NCBI GenBank assembly: GCA_003971905.1
Contig: RSEE01000016.1
Location: 496,001 to 560,000 of the forward strand
Length of the DNA: 64,000 nucleotides
Direction of reading: 5' to 3'
Source of the DNA: Moniliella sp. 'wahieum'
Taxonomy: Eukaryota > Basidiomycota > Moniliellomycetes > Moniliellales > Moniliellaceae
Shown here piece by piece: positions 44,468 to 56,006 of this stretch (position 1 is its first letter; every line of letters starts with the position of its first letter). The position numbers and the translations under genes were made by a program. The notes beneath the pieces are model-generated. The model searched no databases. It saw nothing but the letters and a program-made list of their open reading frames with translations, and had not been told where the DNA came from.

Positions 44468-47464
44468 ATGCCCCCCAAGCGCACCAAGCCTGCCAAGAGC
44501 AAGAACCGCAGCGGCGCGGGCGCTGTTGGTGCTGCTTCTGCTGCTGCCGCAGCTCCTGCCGCGGCTCCTGCCCCTGCGCCTGCGCCGCTTCGGCCGCCAA
44601 TGTCGCCGCAACTGGCACGGTTGCGCGGGGCCGCAAGCGCGAGGTGCCGTATGACGGCAACCCAGCCACCTCCCCCTCTACAAGCTCACGTCCAGGTCCT
44701 TGCTGCTGCTGCCTGCGCTGCTGGCATGGTATGTCGCCCTCGCGGGCATCACCCTCTTTCTTCACTACAAGCTGCCCAGTCCCATCTCGATGGAGGCTAG
44801 TTCGGCCGTTGCCGCAGCCGGCAAGCCTCCGCCCTTTCCGAGGAGAATGCGCGCACGGTCATGAGCTACCTGAGCGAGGACATTGGTTACCGTATCGTCG
44901 GCACTCGCGAGCACGTCGAGGCCGAGGACTGGTTGTGGGACCGGGTCAGTGCCAAGGTGGGATGGTACCCCAACCCATCCGCTCCGGGCAAGACCTCGAG
45001 CGAAGATGAGCGTTTTGCAGGCGTCCAAGTTGAGGCCTGGCGCCAGATTGACGATGGTTCACACCGCTTCGACTTTATGTCGGCGATCGTACAAAAGAAG
45101 TACTACGGCATCTCCAACGTTATTGTCCGTCTCTCGGACGGCACCGACGAAGGCAAGGTGTGTTTTGCGTTTCCTTGTGTCTCTGTTGACGGTAACTGAC
45201 AATGAACATCTTGACGGGAATGAACAGGAAAATGCAGTATTGGTCAACGCTCATCTCGACTCCACCCTCCCTTCGCCAGGGGCAGCGGACGATGCGGCGG
45301 CAGTGGGGAGTACTAGATGATATTTTGCGTTTTGACGACCCCCCCTTCCTGAACTGCACCACTCGGTCATTCTTCTCTTCAACAACGGCGAGGAGAGTCT
45401 ACAAGACGCTTCCCCACCTCTACTCTACCAAGCACGAAACTGTCAAATCAGTGCGCGGAGTGATCAACCTCGAGGCCTGTGGGCGTAACGGGACCCGAAT
45501 TGCTCTTTCAGGCCACTTCGGATGTATTCCTAGAGGCGTATTCCCAAGTGCCGCATCCATTCGGTACTGTTGGCTAACGACGTCTTTGCCACCGGACTCA
45601 TCCTCTCTGACACGGATTTCCGTCAGTTGTCCAGTACGCCAACCTAACTGGCCTGGATATGGCCGTCGTTGGTGACTTTCTCTATCATACTCGGTGACAC
45701 GCCTGAGCACATTCCACCCGGAGTGGTGCAGCACATGGGCGACAATGTCCTGTCGCTTATCCGATATTGGCTGCTAACAATGCGACCTCGGCCAAGCTCC
45801 CCAGCGTGGACGAACCGACGCCATTCCACGAGATGCCGTATTTCTTCACTTGGGCCGCTCGTTACTTTGTACTCCTTTCGCCTAACTTTTTCCGTTCCAT
45901 CTCGATGGGCACCTCGGCCTGGCTCAACTTTGCCCTCCAGTCGATCTCGCAGGGCGACAAGCCATTCCAGGTGTACATTGCATCGCTGGCCGCAGTGCTC
46001 GGTACCCTCGGCTCGATAGTAGGGGGCATTGTGGGCGCAAACGTGGTGGCGGCACTGATGACCTATGTCTTGCACCGTCCTCTCTCTTGGTTTAGCCATC
46101 CGTGGGCCCCACTGCTTCTCTACTTGCCCCCGGCAGTGTTGGGCATCGTGCTCGTTCAGTCCATCATTCCGCGCCTGGTCCTGCCTGAGAACCGACCGTA
46201 TATGGAGCGCGCTTCCTTCACGGGCATCACGGCCACCTTCGTATTTACTCTTCTCATTTCCAATGTCTTCTCTCTCGGATCGGCCTACTTGGCACTACTT
46301 GCTGTTGTAATGGGCTGGTCAGTATGGCGTACAACGATATGTACCAGATTGGCATGTCCAACATTGACATGCACCGCATTCCGGTCGACCAGCGCGTTCA
46401 CTGGTCGACGTACCTTGTCATGTCCAATTCCTGCCACGATCGGTTTGAGGGCCTGACGACCTTTCTCGATCTCTTCACTCCACTCACTGGCCGCACTGGG
46501 GAGGATGCGCACAGACCATATCATCGCCACGATTGTGGGGGCATGACGTGCTCTCGGCACCGGCCCTCATTCCGCTGTCGCACCGTTTTGGAGCAAGTCG
46601 CGCAAGACAGCGACCCAGATCTTGGTTGGCGCTACAGTAGTCATGATGGCCGTCTTTGCCACGTTCCAGCCGTTTGACCAGCTCCATCCCCAACGGCTTT
46701 GTCCTCCAAACCCAGAACCTCACCTCGGGCGAGTGGCTGATGAACATGGGCGGTGCCGATCCCGACTCGGCCTCGCTGGCCAAGGTCATCCGGGATGCGG
46801 CCGAACATACGGGCTACATTGGCGCCCTCCCGAAAGGGTGGAGATGCACCCGTGGAACCCAGACTTTGACCCGCTCTACCCCGTTAGCCAGTTCATCGCG
46901 CCGTACAAGTATCGCTTGCCCGCACCCGAGGCAGGGGTTACCACCACCCGAATTCCGCATCACCGTTACCCATGAGCACTTTGACTGGACGAGGGCCTGC
47001 GCAACGTGACCCTGCACATTGAACACCCGGGCTTGATCTGGTCTGTGGTGGCGTTTGATGCCGACCTGGTTGCGTGGGATGTGGGGCCAACGCCGCCGCC
47101 GCCGGGGCTGCAGCGCCACCACATCAAGGAGGTGAGCCGGTTTGGAATCGACTCGTGGGACATCAACCTCCTCGTTCGCCTTACCGACGAGGCCAGACAG
47201 GCAGCAAAGCAGCGTGGTGCACAGCCGCAGTTTACCCACCTCGTCCGCCTAGGCCAGACGCCGCTCGACGACCCGAGCCGGCTGCGGATCGACTTTACTG
47301 CGCTCGACGAAAGCGGGATGTACCCTCAAAAGGCATCTCAGCACCCGCAGGGCTCCCACGCCCATGTCGACACGTTTGCCTCCCTGGATGCATTCCTCCT
47401 TGAGACGCACCCTGAGGTGGACGCAATGCTGCTACCCACGGTGGCTGGCGTGGCCCTGGCCTGA
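44468..47464 (+). CDS. PFF1: Vacuolar membrane zinc metalloprotease, M28 family (Pff1-like)
   Basis: An Ala/Pro-rich basic N-tail (MPPKRTKPAKSKNRSG) is followed by a first membrane segment (LLLLPALLAWYVALAGITLF, frame-shifted), then the M28 domain: MSYLSEDIGYRIVGTREH, WYPNPSA, an intron at 45158-45227, and NAHLDSTLPSPGAADDA, which contains the HxD and PGxxDD metal ligands. GVINLEACG, AYSQVPHPFG and LANDVFATGLILSDTDFR follow, then a multi-pass membrane region at 45840-46310 (for example VYIASLAAVLGTLGSIVGG) and a lumenal C-terminal domain (VVAFDADLVAWDVG, ending LLPTVAGVALA). Family: yeast Pff1/YBR074W, vacuole membrane, about 980 residues; peptide substrates are unknown. Many frame changes (about 44620, 45290, 45500, 45680, 45770, 46340, 46700, 46990). 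Confidence 0.9.
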
Positions 47465-47704
47465 ACCTACGCCCCGCTACAGTCTCGACCGGCTTAGTTG
47501 CACCAGAAATACACCCTTCACCATTGCCATCTACATGGAACTTACAATTCGCATCCGATGTGTACAGGTGCAGTGCTTTTGCTGCTTCCCCTTAAGTGTA
47601 GTGTAGGGTAAAGAGAGAAGCCAGCGTAGTAGAGAAGGTAGGGTATCTTGACTCTTGCGATTATAACTTAACTCCATTTCTACGGCCCCAATCTTGCAAC
47701 AAGA

Positions 47705-47789
47705 GCCTCGCTATTTCAATCGGTAGAATTTGAGACTCTTATAACAGAGGTCCATCTCACGGTTGTGGGTTCGAGTCCCACGTGGGGCG
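47705..47789 (+). tRNA. tRNA-Lys(CTT), intron-containing, copy 2
   Basis: Same mature sequence as 27022-27108. The intron is shorter and different at its 5' end (TAACAGAGGTCC, 12 nt) but keeps CAGAGG, which can pair with the anticodon loop. T7 run downstream at about 47792. Confidence 0.9.
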
Positions 47790-47876
47790 TCTTTTTTTGG
47801 CTGACTAGATTGATACATGCAACTGAAAAAACATTAAGAAAGACTGAAATACTAAGTTGGCACTCAGCTGGTCATT

Positions 47877-47975
47877 GGGCTCATGGTGTAGTGGTATCAT
47901 GCCTCTTTCGGGACTCTCCCGAGCTGGACTCAGTTCGAATAGAGGTGGTCGTGGGTTCAATTCCCGCTGAGCCCC
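47877..47975 (+). tRNA. tRNA-Pro(CGG), intron-containing
   Basis: Acceptor GGGCTCA/TGAGCCC, anticodon stem CCTCT/AGAGG, loop T-T-CGG-G, then an intron of about 27 nt containing CTCCCGAG that can pair with the anticodon loop; T-arm GTGGG-TTCAATT-CCCGC, discriminator C, followed by a T5 terminator. It sits 87 bases after the tRNA-Lys copy in the same direction. Confidence 0.88.
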
Positions 47976-48418
47976 TTTTTGCTTATTGTGGTTCTGCCCA
48001 CAAAACTCCTTTATAGGTAACGCGTGTCAGTACCTTATGGCCCATGCAATACTAGGTCGAGGAACGGGCATGAGGGCCCTCACAGTTACTCACAAGGCAG
48101 ACCCTCCGTACCTCTAACTCCAAAAGATTTATGTGATCCTTTGCTATGCGTGTGCGGGGAAAGATGCGGTAATGGCGGACACAGGGGATTGTTTGTATGT
48201 CATGGTAGAAGAGAGAGACGACCATAGAATGAAAAAACTTGTGTGGTTGAGACGGGCTCTGCTATGATGTTCAACGGAAAAAGTATAGTGCTCCTTGAAA
48301 AGCGGTCCAAAAGCCTTGATCATTTGAGCCGCTTGTGCTTATCATGACTTTTGAGGCTGAGTGATGAGCGCGTCAAGATGCAAGGAAGCAGAGTAAACCG
48401 AGATGAAGAAGAACGCTT
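47976..48418. other. Spacer, no gene seen
   Basis: No recognisable gene or RNA between tRNA-Pro and the Ala-rich gene stop. Confidence 0.4.
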
Positions 48419-51082
48419 TTAAAGTCGCGCCATGCCAACACGAGCCGCAGAAAGAGCTGCCGCCGGCGAAGTGTTGAGCGAGAACAGGCGCGTCGCCGGC
48501 GTCATCGCATAGTTGGACGGCAGCCCGGCCACCAGCCCCGCAACCGAGGGCGGGGAAGTAATGCCATAGTTGATCCCCGCCAGTGCCTGCGTCGTCTCGA
48601 GCAAGGGCTTGCGTGGGCCAGTTAGGTGCTCCAGGACCGCCGCGGAACGGACAGCCTGGGCTTGCGCCTGTTGGGCCTGGACCTGTACCTGGACTGCGCT
48701 CGCCGCCGGGCTAAGCGATCCCGACGAGGCAGAGTTGAACGCACCCTGCAACACTGCTGCCACGGCCGCCGGGTTGACCACCGACGAGCCATACTGCGCC
48801 ACCGCGTTGGCCACAATCGCTTGGGTCACGCTCGACTGCGCCGCCGCCGCCAACGCTGCCTGCGCCTGCGCCGCCACCTCTTGGGTCTGGGCTGCGGCGT
48901 TCCAAGCAGCCGCCTGCTGGGCCACGGCACGCTGCTGGTACACCTGCTGGGCGATGGCACGCTGCTGGGATACCTGCTGGGCAATGGCATGCTGCTGGTA
49001 CGCCTGCGCCACAGCGGAACGTGCGTATGTGGAAGCGGCCGCTTGCTGGATAGCGCTCTCCACCGCATGCTTCGCTACACCCGAAGACTGTGCCTCAAGC
49101 GCGCGCGCCACCGCTGCCTGCTGATTGGCGCTGGCGACCGAAGAAGCAATAGACGACTGAGCCACCGCAGCATACGCAGCCGCCTTGAGCGCCGCCTGCT
49201 GCTTTCCGCCTGTTGGGTGGCCGCGGCCCACTGGACAGCATTCGAAATGGCTGCTTGGGTTAGGGCCGACGTCTTAGCCGCCGCCAACGACGACAATACA
49301 CCCCCGTCACTCCAGCTTGCACTAATGCATTGTCCAGGACTGATTGCGTGTGGCGCGACGCGACCGTCTCCGAAAGTGCCGCCGCCACGTCGGCCGAGGA
49401 GAGACCAGTAGCAGCTTGTAGAGCACCAGTTGAGCCGTAGCTGGCCAAATCGGCCGCGGTAGCTGCCTCGAGTGCAGAAGCGGACCTGTAGCCAGCCAGA
49501 CCGGCAGCAGCCGTCTGTTGGGCAGCGTAATTCTGAGCCTCTGCCGTCTGGGCAGCAGCCGTCTGCGCAGCAGCCTTCTCAGCAGCGTAAGTCTGAGCAA
49601 CAGCCTGGGCAGCAGCCGCCTCAGCAGCATATGTCTGAGCCGCAGCGGTCCGGGCAGCAGCGGTCTGGGCAGCGTACGTTTGAGCCGCAGCGGTCTGGGC
49701 AGCAGCGGTCTGGGCGGCGTAATTCTGTTGGGCAGCGTAGTTCTGAGCAGCATAGTTCTGGGCGGCGTAGTTCTGAGCAGCAGCCGTTGAGCAGCCACCG
49801 TCTGGGCAGCCACCGTCTGGGCAGCAACCGTCTCAGCAGCAACAGCATTAACAGCAGCGGCCTGCGTAGCGGCCTGCGTAGCGGCGGCAGATCCGTACCC
49901 GTTGAACCCGGAAACGGTGCCGCCGTAGCCGGATAGACCAGATGCGGTAGCCGCCTGAGCTGCCTGGATCTGGGCAGCCTCCGCAGCCGCGACAGATCCA
50001 TAGCCGGCCAAGCCAGCGGACTGAGCCGTCTGGAGAGCAGCGCTGGTTCCATTATACCCGCCGCGACCAGCGTAAGCCGCTTGAGCTTGTTGTGCCGCGG
50101 CAAAAGATCCATAGCTGCTCAGATCAGCCGCCGTTGCGGCATTAGCACCAGCGATCGAGTTGTATCCATACAGACCAGCCGCCTGAGCGGCAGAAGTGGA
50201 ACCAACAGTAGCAATCCCGCTGTCGTAGGCAAACTTTGGGTGTATATGATGAAGGAACGAACAGGTCAGTAAGGTGGAAGAAAAGGAGAAGAGCAAATCC
50301 GAAAAAGACATACCAGGTTGGCGGCAGCAATGTTGCTCGCTTGTGAGGTGATGGCCGAGTTGGCAACGGCCGATTCGGCCGCTTGCGAGGCGATGAAGGA
50401 CTTGTTCGCAGCTGTCTGAGCGGCAACGGTGGCAACATCGGCAGCCTGGGTGGCCTTGTAGGCCGCCTCACTGGCGGCTTGGGCTGAGAGTTGCGAATTG
50501 GATGCATACTGGTTAGACTGCTGGGCGGCCAACTCGAGACTGGAGAGGAAACCAGACTGGATTCTGATGCGGCGGCAGTCTGCTGCGACGCCACAAGGGT
50601 CGAAGCTTGCTGTTGCTGGATCTGGCTCAGGCCCGCGACGGATTGGGCAAAGCGTTCTTCGGCAATAGTTTGGTCGATGCGCGACGCGAGGATATCGGCA
50701 CCGGGCAGTGCAATGCCAGAAGCATTGAATACCAAGTCAGCTCTGCCCCCCCATGCCAAGGGTAGCTCGGAGAACAACTGGGAATAGGCCGCGTCGAGCG
50801 CCATCCCGCCAACGGCCCGCTGGGTGGCAAGGTCCAACGCCAACACCGAACCCGACAGAGCGGAAGAGCCAAAGGAAGAGGAGGCGTCAGAGCAGCCTGG
50901 AGGAGGGGTGGAGACGGCGCAACGAAGGACGCGGTGGCCCGACTTGAGCAGGCCGAGGGCGACGGGAGACCGTAGTCCGCATCGCCTATAAAGACGATGG
51001 TCTTGGGTGCCTGGGCTAGGCTGCTGGCAGCCAGAGGGGCGGCACCCAGTGGAGCTGGAGTGGGAGATTGGAAGAAGGCCAT
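48419..51082 (-). CDS. Giant Ala/Gln-repeat protein with Rossmann-like N-terminus
   Basis: Not a family I can name. The ATG at 51082 gives MAFFQSPTPAPLGAAPLAAS, then PKTIVFIGDADYGLPS and (after a frame change) ALGLLKSGHRVLRCAV: a beta-strand plus Gly-rich loop reminiscent of a dinucleotide-binding start. FGSSALSGSVLALDLATQRAV and ADLVFNASGIALPGADIL follow. From about 50600 to the end almost everything is Ala/Gln/Ser, with an intron at 50234-50313. Three repeat types appear: Gly/Tyr-containing units (AGLYGYNSIAG, ADLSSYGSFAA, GLAGYGSVAA), then an 18-bp repeat giving TAAAQTYAAQ-type heptads (49500-49800), then QQ-rich units (QQHAIAQQVSQQRAIAQQV). Length about 840 residues. Two to three frame changes, one in the repeat. 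No signal peptide is evident. It could be a structural, cell-wall-associated or phase-separating protein. Confidence 0.65.
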
Positions 51083-52244
51083 AATGGTGGGGGCGGGAAG
51101 TGCTGGTTTTTTTGAGGGGGGGTAGAGGGGAAGAAGAAGACGGGGCTGGGAGAGATGCGGTTGAAGACGGACGGGGGGCTGCTTTTATACACACTCCAAA
51201 AGAAGTGATTGTATGTATGTGGTGGGTAAAATTATGTCGCATCAGAAGAGACTATACCAATCATACCATGAATACCACTGCATTTGACGAGAGAACCCAG
51301 CCCGCTGTGGCGCCTGCAGAGGCGCACGGGCCCGGAGGAAAGGAGAGAGGAGTGCACGGGCCGAGTGGAGAGGAGAGGCGCGGGGGCTATGCACGTTAAA
51401 AGGTGGAACGGATGGGGTGGACGCATACCGAAAAGTTAGTAGGAAATGCCAGGCTAGGGGCGCAGGCAGAGTATATTTCTCAGGAGCGGCGTGGTACTAA
51501 TGTGAGCAAGAGCCGTGGCACTGTATCGCACACTCGCCGTGGGCATCCGAGCAGTGCAACATGCCTCCGAGCCAGCCAACAACAGTGCCTCCGTCCCTTG
51601 CTGTCCTCCCCAGCTGCTGCGGGCAGCTGATGAGGCTCAGCGCTCACGCTGAGCTCTGAGCGCGCTCAGGCCCCTCCGCTCCACTCCACCGCCCACCTCC
51701 CACATGTTAGCCGGCGGAGGTGGCGACGTCTCCATGCTCCTCGTTGGACTAATGGAAGGCTCAGCCGCTCACTAGTCACTCCCCTCTCACGTCACAGCCC
51801 GGAAACTAGCGCCGTGCGGTCCATATGCATGCCGGCGGGCGCAACGCCGTCACACTGGTGCTGTGCTGCTTGGGAGGCGGTCGTATATATAACTAGCAAC
51901 AGGAGTATAGCTCTCTCTCTGTCGTGCTGCCGCCAAAAGCCGGGGCCCAGTCCCAGGCGCACAGCCAGATACATTCGCCAGAGTGCGGATGGGGGTGGGG
52001 GCAAATTGTAAGTTAGTTGCGCTTGGAATCCTCCTAGGTCCAACCCTTTTCGAAGGAGGGCCGACATTGGTGGGTGCAGTGTGGTGTTGTTTGTGTTTTT
52101 GGTAAAGACACTGCAGAGAAGAGAACTTTCACAAAACATTCTTCAGTGTGTGGAGGCCAAAAGAGAAAAGAAGCAAAATTGAACTCCAGCACTGGCTGTG
52201 TTGAACAGCAAAAGTGTTCTTCGTAATGTAGCCCACGCTGCGCT
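51083..52244. other. 5' flank of the Ala-rich gene and spacer
   Basis: No gene seen. The first 150 bases are probably leader/promoter of the minus-strand gene (CT-rich on its strand). 51880-51895 has TATATATAA. Confidence 0.4.
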
Positions 52245-52465
52245 TGTTGAGCCATCAGGTGGCTCGTGCTTTGGCCAATGTCCCTTCAGTTCCTCCTCAG
52301 GCCTAGGAGTTCCGTTGTTTTCTCTCCTGTTTTTCCTTGTTCCGCTTAGCCCCTGGTGGCGACTCGCTGCTTGATGTTCCTCTGTAGGCATTGCTGGTTG
52401 CCACCCTACCACCACCCGTGCGATTGCATCACCCTCCAGGACCATCAGGACTCCAGGTCTCATCA
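52245..52465 (+). mobile_element. LTR, family B, no target duplication found
   Basis: Begins TGTTGAGCCATCAGGTGGCT and ends CAGGTCTCATCA, closely matching 18706-18930 and 63042-63273. The flanks GCGCT and CTGGG do not match, so this may be a remnant of a longer element or a rearranged copy. Confidence 0.85.
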
Positions 52466-52494
52466 CTGGGTATGGGAACGGATGGAGGGGGCCA

Positions 52495-52755
52495 CCATAG
52501 GGTCCTGATCCAACGGATTGAATCTCTTGGCGACTCCCCTGGTTTTCTAAACGGGGTCGCCGCCAAAAAGCAACACAAGCCGGATGATCGAGCTTTGTCG
52601 ATGATATGGTTACAGTTTCCCTTGTGGTTCCCTAAACGGGGGGGGGGGTTGGCGCGAACGAGCAACATAAGTCGGATGAGCGGGTCGGTTTACAGGCGCA
52701 GCGTTTCTTTGTTCCAGCCTTAAGCTCTGGAAATGACATGGTCACAGCGTAGAGA
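52495..52755 (+). repeat. Dispersed repeat with internal duplication
   Basis: Related to 31769-31925. Two internal units, at about 52542-52590 and 52622-52680, share TGGTT..CTAAACGGGG and GCAACA.AAG.CGGATGA. It starts 30 bases after the family B LTR, so it may be internal sequence of the same element. Confidence 0.6.
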
Positions 52756-54335
52756 TATGCAGTTTAATTGTGGCTATGAGACTAGCGACCGTCGTTACAC
52801 ACACTACAGACTTCTGTTGCCACACTATACGTTAGCATCACTATCGACATCATCGATGCATCAGTATCGGTCTTTAAGCTTCAAGGTTCACGGGTTATAC
52901 CAGGTTATACTACCGGGCGGGACTCCAGGTATCGGTCGTAACGCGAAAGGGGGGAAGCTTCCTTTTGGTGTCGACCCATGGTGGGGTGGCTCGTGTATTT
53001 TTGCCCCAAAGGTTCTTTTGGACTTTCCCTCTCTTTTCACTGGCCACAAGCTCCAAAAGGAACTCCGATATTCTCGCTGCTGTTTGCCTCGTTTCGCAGC
53101 CATGGGGTCGGTGGCGAATGGGTGCTTGAGTACTCACTGAGTACTGAGTCCTTATATACATGTCTCTGGTATATCACACCCACCACCACTATATATAGTG
53201 CTGGAGTGCTGCATCTCAGATATGGCTAGATGACTAGTGACTAGTGACCGGTGACCGGTGACCACTAAGTGACTAGTGGCTATTATAGAGACTCTCCTAT
53301 TGAGAAAGATCTTTTCGGCTCTCAGATCTCACACGCTCCCATCTCAGATCTCATGTCGAAACGACGACCTCCGAAGTCCCCAGGCCTCAGCATGAGGCTT
53401 GACCGGCTGATCCCAGGGCCCTGAGCCTCAGGAGCGTCAGGATCAATTGCATCCAATGGGCATGATGCATGATGCATGATGCCTCCTGTGAAAAGAAAAT
53501 GTGTGTCGTATGTAACTCTGCCGGTATGCCCTCGACCGCAGGAAGAGAGAGGTCGCCTTATTATCTTCGATCCACAGTGTGTTGGGTCTACGTGAATGAG
53601 GCTGTGACTGCCGGCTGGCCAGAAGCGGGGATTAGGCGCTTGCGGGAGGGGAGATAGGAGGAGGCATGCTTGGACGCATGCCGGATATAGTGCTGTATGA
53701 AGCTGATGACGCGCGGTTACTATGATTGGTCGGTGGCGAAGATCTCTCTCGATCGACGGTCTGGCTTTGGTGCCTACCGCCAGACCCTAGTTTGTGCTGC
53801 GTACATAGAGGCCGTTGCGACGATGGAGTAGTGAATGGGAGGCAGGACTCGGGTATTCAGTACGCCGTGCTCGGGCTGTATCCAGGCTTTTGGCCCCAGG
53901 GCGGAGCAGCACTGGGGCGGTTGCTGGTGTGGCTGGTCGGCTGGCTGGCGGAGTTCGACTGCGGGATCGGTGCAACGGATGGGAGGGCGGGCTGGGAGGG
54001 GTGCTGCTGGCGGCCGACGTGTGGGCCGAGCGCATGGCGTGGTGGTGGGTGATCAGTGTGCATCATCGCTGATCGACGTCCCTCGCTCGGCCGAGGAGAG
54101 GCGAGAGGCGAGTGGAGAGAGAGGCAAGAGAGAGGCGAGAGGTGAGACGCGCAGAGGCGCAGGCGGCCAGCCAAAAAAAGGTACAGCCTCCCGCACCCAC
54201 CAACCGCCCCTTCCGCCTCCCGCCAGCGCTGGCCGGCTCAGCCTAGTTCAGCCCAGGCCTGTGCGTCCAACGCGCCGCCTCGTGTCGCCTGCTGTCGCCT
54301 CCGCTTGCCACACCCCGCTCCGCCACCCCTGCGCC
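52756..54335. other. Spacer with GGTGACC and ATGCAT clusters
   Basis: No gene supported. Contains ACTAGTGACCGGTGACC-type repeats (53231-53280), a short ATGATGC array (53459-53482), and GC-rich sequence before the kinase start. The forward frames at 53726-54052 and 53835-54330 show no conserved motif. Confidence 0.45.
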
Positions 54336-56006
54336 ATGCCGCCGCCCCTCCCCCCCCCGTGTGCCATGCCCACTGCGCCCAGCACCCCCATGCTCGACCA
54401 GTTCCGCCACTTCATCCGCCACGGCAAAGCCGCCGACCCCGCGGTCGCCCAGACCGAGTGGGCCCAGTACCAGCGCGAGCGCGAGCGCGGCGACGCGATG
54501 GATCTCGATTTGCCGCATGCCGTGCTTGATCCCGTGCCGCCCCACCGGCCGAGGAACCCGGGCGGACGCAGGTGGCAAGAGACCTAGTGCGGCAAGAGCA
54601 TGCCCAGGTGGCGCAGCTGCCCCAGTACCCAGGCCTGACAGAACGGTACCATCTCCTGACCAAGATGGGCGATGGCGCCTTTAGCAACGTTTACCACGCC
54701 GTCCACCGCGAGACGGGCTCGGAATGTGCCATCAAGGTCGTCCGCAAAGCCGAGTCCTCCGCCACCTCCCACCTCAATGCCCAGTTCCGGCGGAAACACA
54801 AGGTAACCGAGCGTGCTGGCATTCTCAAAGGTACACATCATGCGCCGTCTCAACCACGGTAACATCATTCGCCTCCTCGAGTTTAGTGAATCGGACGATT
54901 TCTACTTTCTCGTGTTGGAACTGGCCAAGGGCGGCGAGCTGTTCCATCAAATTGCGCACCTCACCTACTTTTCCGAAGCGCTCGCGCGCCACGTAATCCT
55001 TCAAGTGGCCGAGGCCATTCGCTACTTGCACCAGGAAGGGGTGGTGCACCGCGACATTAAACCAGAGAACATCCTGTTTGAGCCCATCCCGGTCATTCCC
55101 TCCAAGTTCTCCCGGGCGCGGCCCTACGACGAAGACAAGGCGGATGAAGGCGAATTTATTCCCGGCGTGGGGGGCGGTGGCATTGGGCGGGTTAAGATTG
55201 CCGATTTTGGGTTGAGCAAGGTGGTCTGGGAAGGCTGGGCGACCAGTCCGTGTGGCACGATTGGCTACACGGCCCCCGAGATTGTCTCTTCTTCGCGGTA
55301 TAGTAAATCGGTGGATATGTGGGCATTGGGATGCGTACTCTACACCCTCTTATGCGGTTTCCCTCCCTTTTACGATGAGAGCATCGCCACCCTGACCCAA
55401 AAGGTGGCCCGAGGCGAATACACGTTTCTTTCACCCTGGTGGGACGATGTGTCCGAGTCGGCCAAAGACTTGATCCGCCATTTGCTCACTGTTGACCCTC
55501 TCAAGAGGTATACCATCGATCAGTTCCTGGCCCATCCTTGGTGTCGTGCGCCCCAGTCGGTCCCCTTCCTCACTCCTGGTGGGCTGGCGATTGCACAACG
55601 GATGCCGCTGGCCTCCCCTCTGCTCTCCGTTCTCCGTTCCACCAATCCTACCATGACCCGGCAAGCGCGGGCCGGATTGGGTCTCACCACGCCGGGCATG
55701 CAACAACTGAAGGAAGCGTTTGACGTGTCCTATGCTGTACACCGAATGGGCGAGGAGGCTCAGGCGAATCCGTCGGGTGGGCTGATGCAACTGAATGAAG
55801 AGGAGGAAGAGGAAGATCTGCCCTGGGAGGCACAGAAAGCACTCCAAGCCACCCGCATCGGAATCACTCCACCCCCAGCCCGTTCACCTGGCTCGGGCGG
55901 GTTCCAGCTCAACCTCAACAATGCCACGTTGCTAAAGAACCGGGGCAACCGAGAGCCGCAACTGCACTTGGGTGGCCGCATGGCACCCCGCAACCCCGTG
56001 CTTTGA
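54336..56006 (+). CDS. srk1: Ser/Thr protein kinase of the CAMK group, Rck2/Srk1-like
   Basis: A full kinase domain is seen: Gly loop MGDGAFSNVYHAV, Lys in CAIKVVRKA, HRDIKPENILFEP, DFGLSKV, CGTIGYTAPE, SVDMWALGCVLYTLLCGFPP and a C-lobe end HPWCRAP. An insert between the catalytic loop and DFG (PIPVIPSKFSRARPYDEDKA... GVGGGGIGRVKIA) is the mark of the fungal Rck1/Rck2/Srk1 branch, which are effectors of the stress MAPK Hog1/Sty1 that inhibit translation elongation or Cdc25. N-terminal region is short and disordered; C-terminal extension about 150 residues with an acidic EEEEEED and no clear calmodulin helix. One frame change at about 54560 and a short (about 2-nt) loss at 54832, within the alpha-C region (GILK|VHIMRRLNH), are needed. 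Starts at 54336 or 54366 are both in frame. Confidence 0.9.

Noticed and set aside
48626-49411. 261-codon plus-strand Arg/Leu-rich frame
   Set aside because: Antisense shadow of the Ala/Gln repeats.
54803-54833. 28-30-base intron in the kinase gene
   Set aside because: Too short for an intron here, and the bases encode the conserved stretch before HIMRRLNH once a short loss is allowed.
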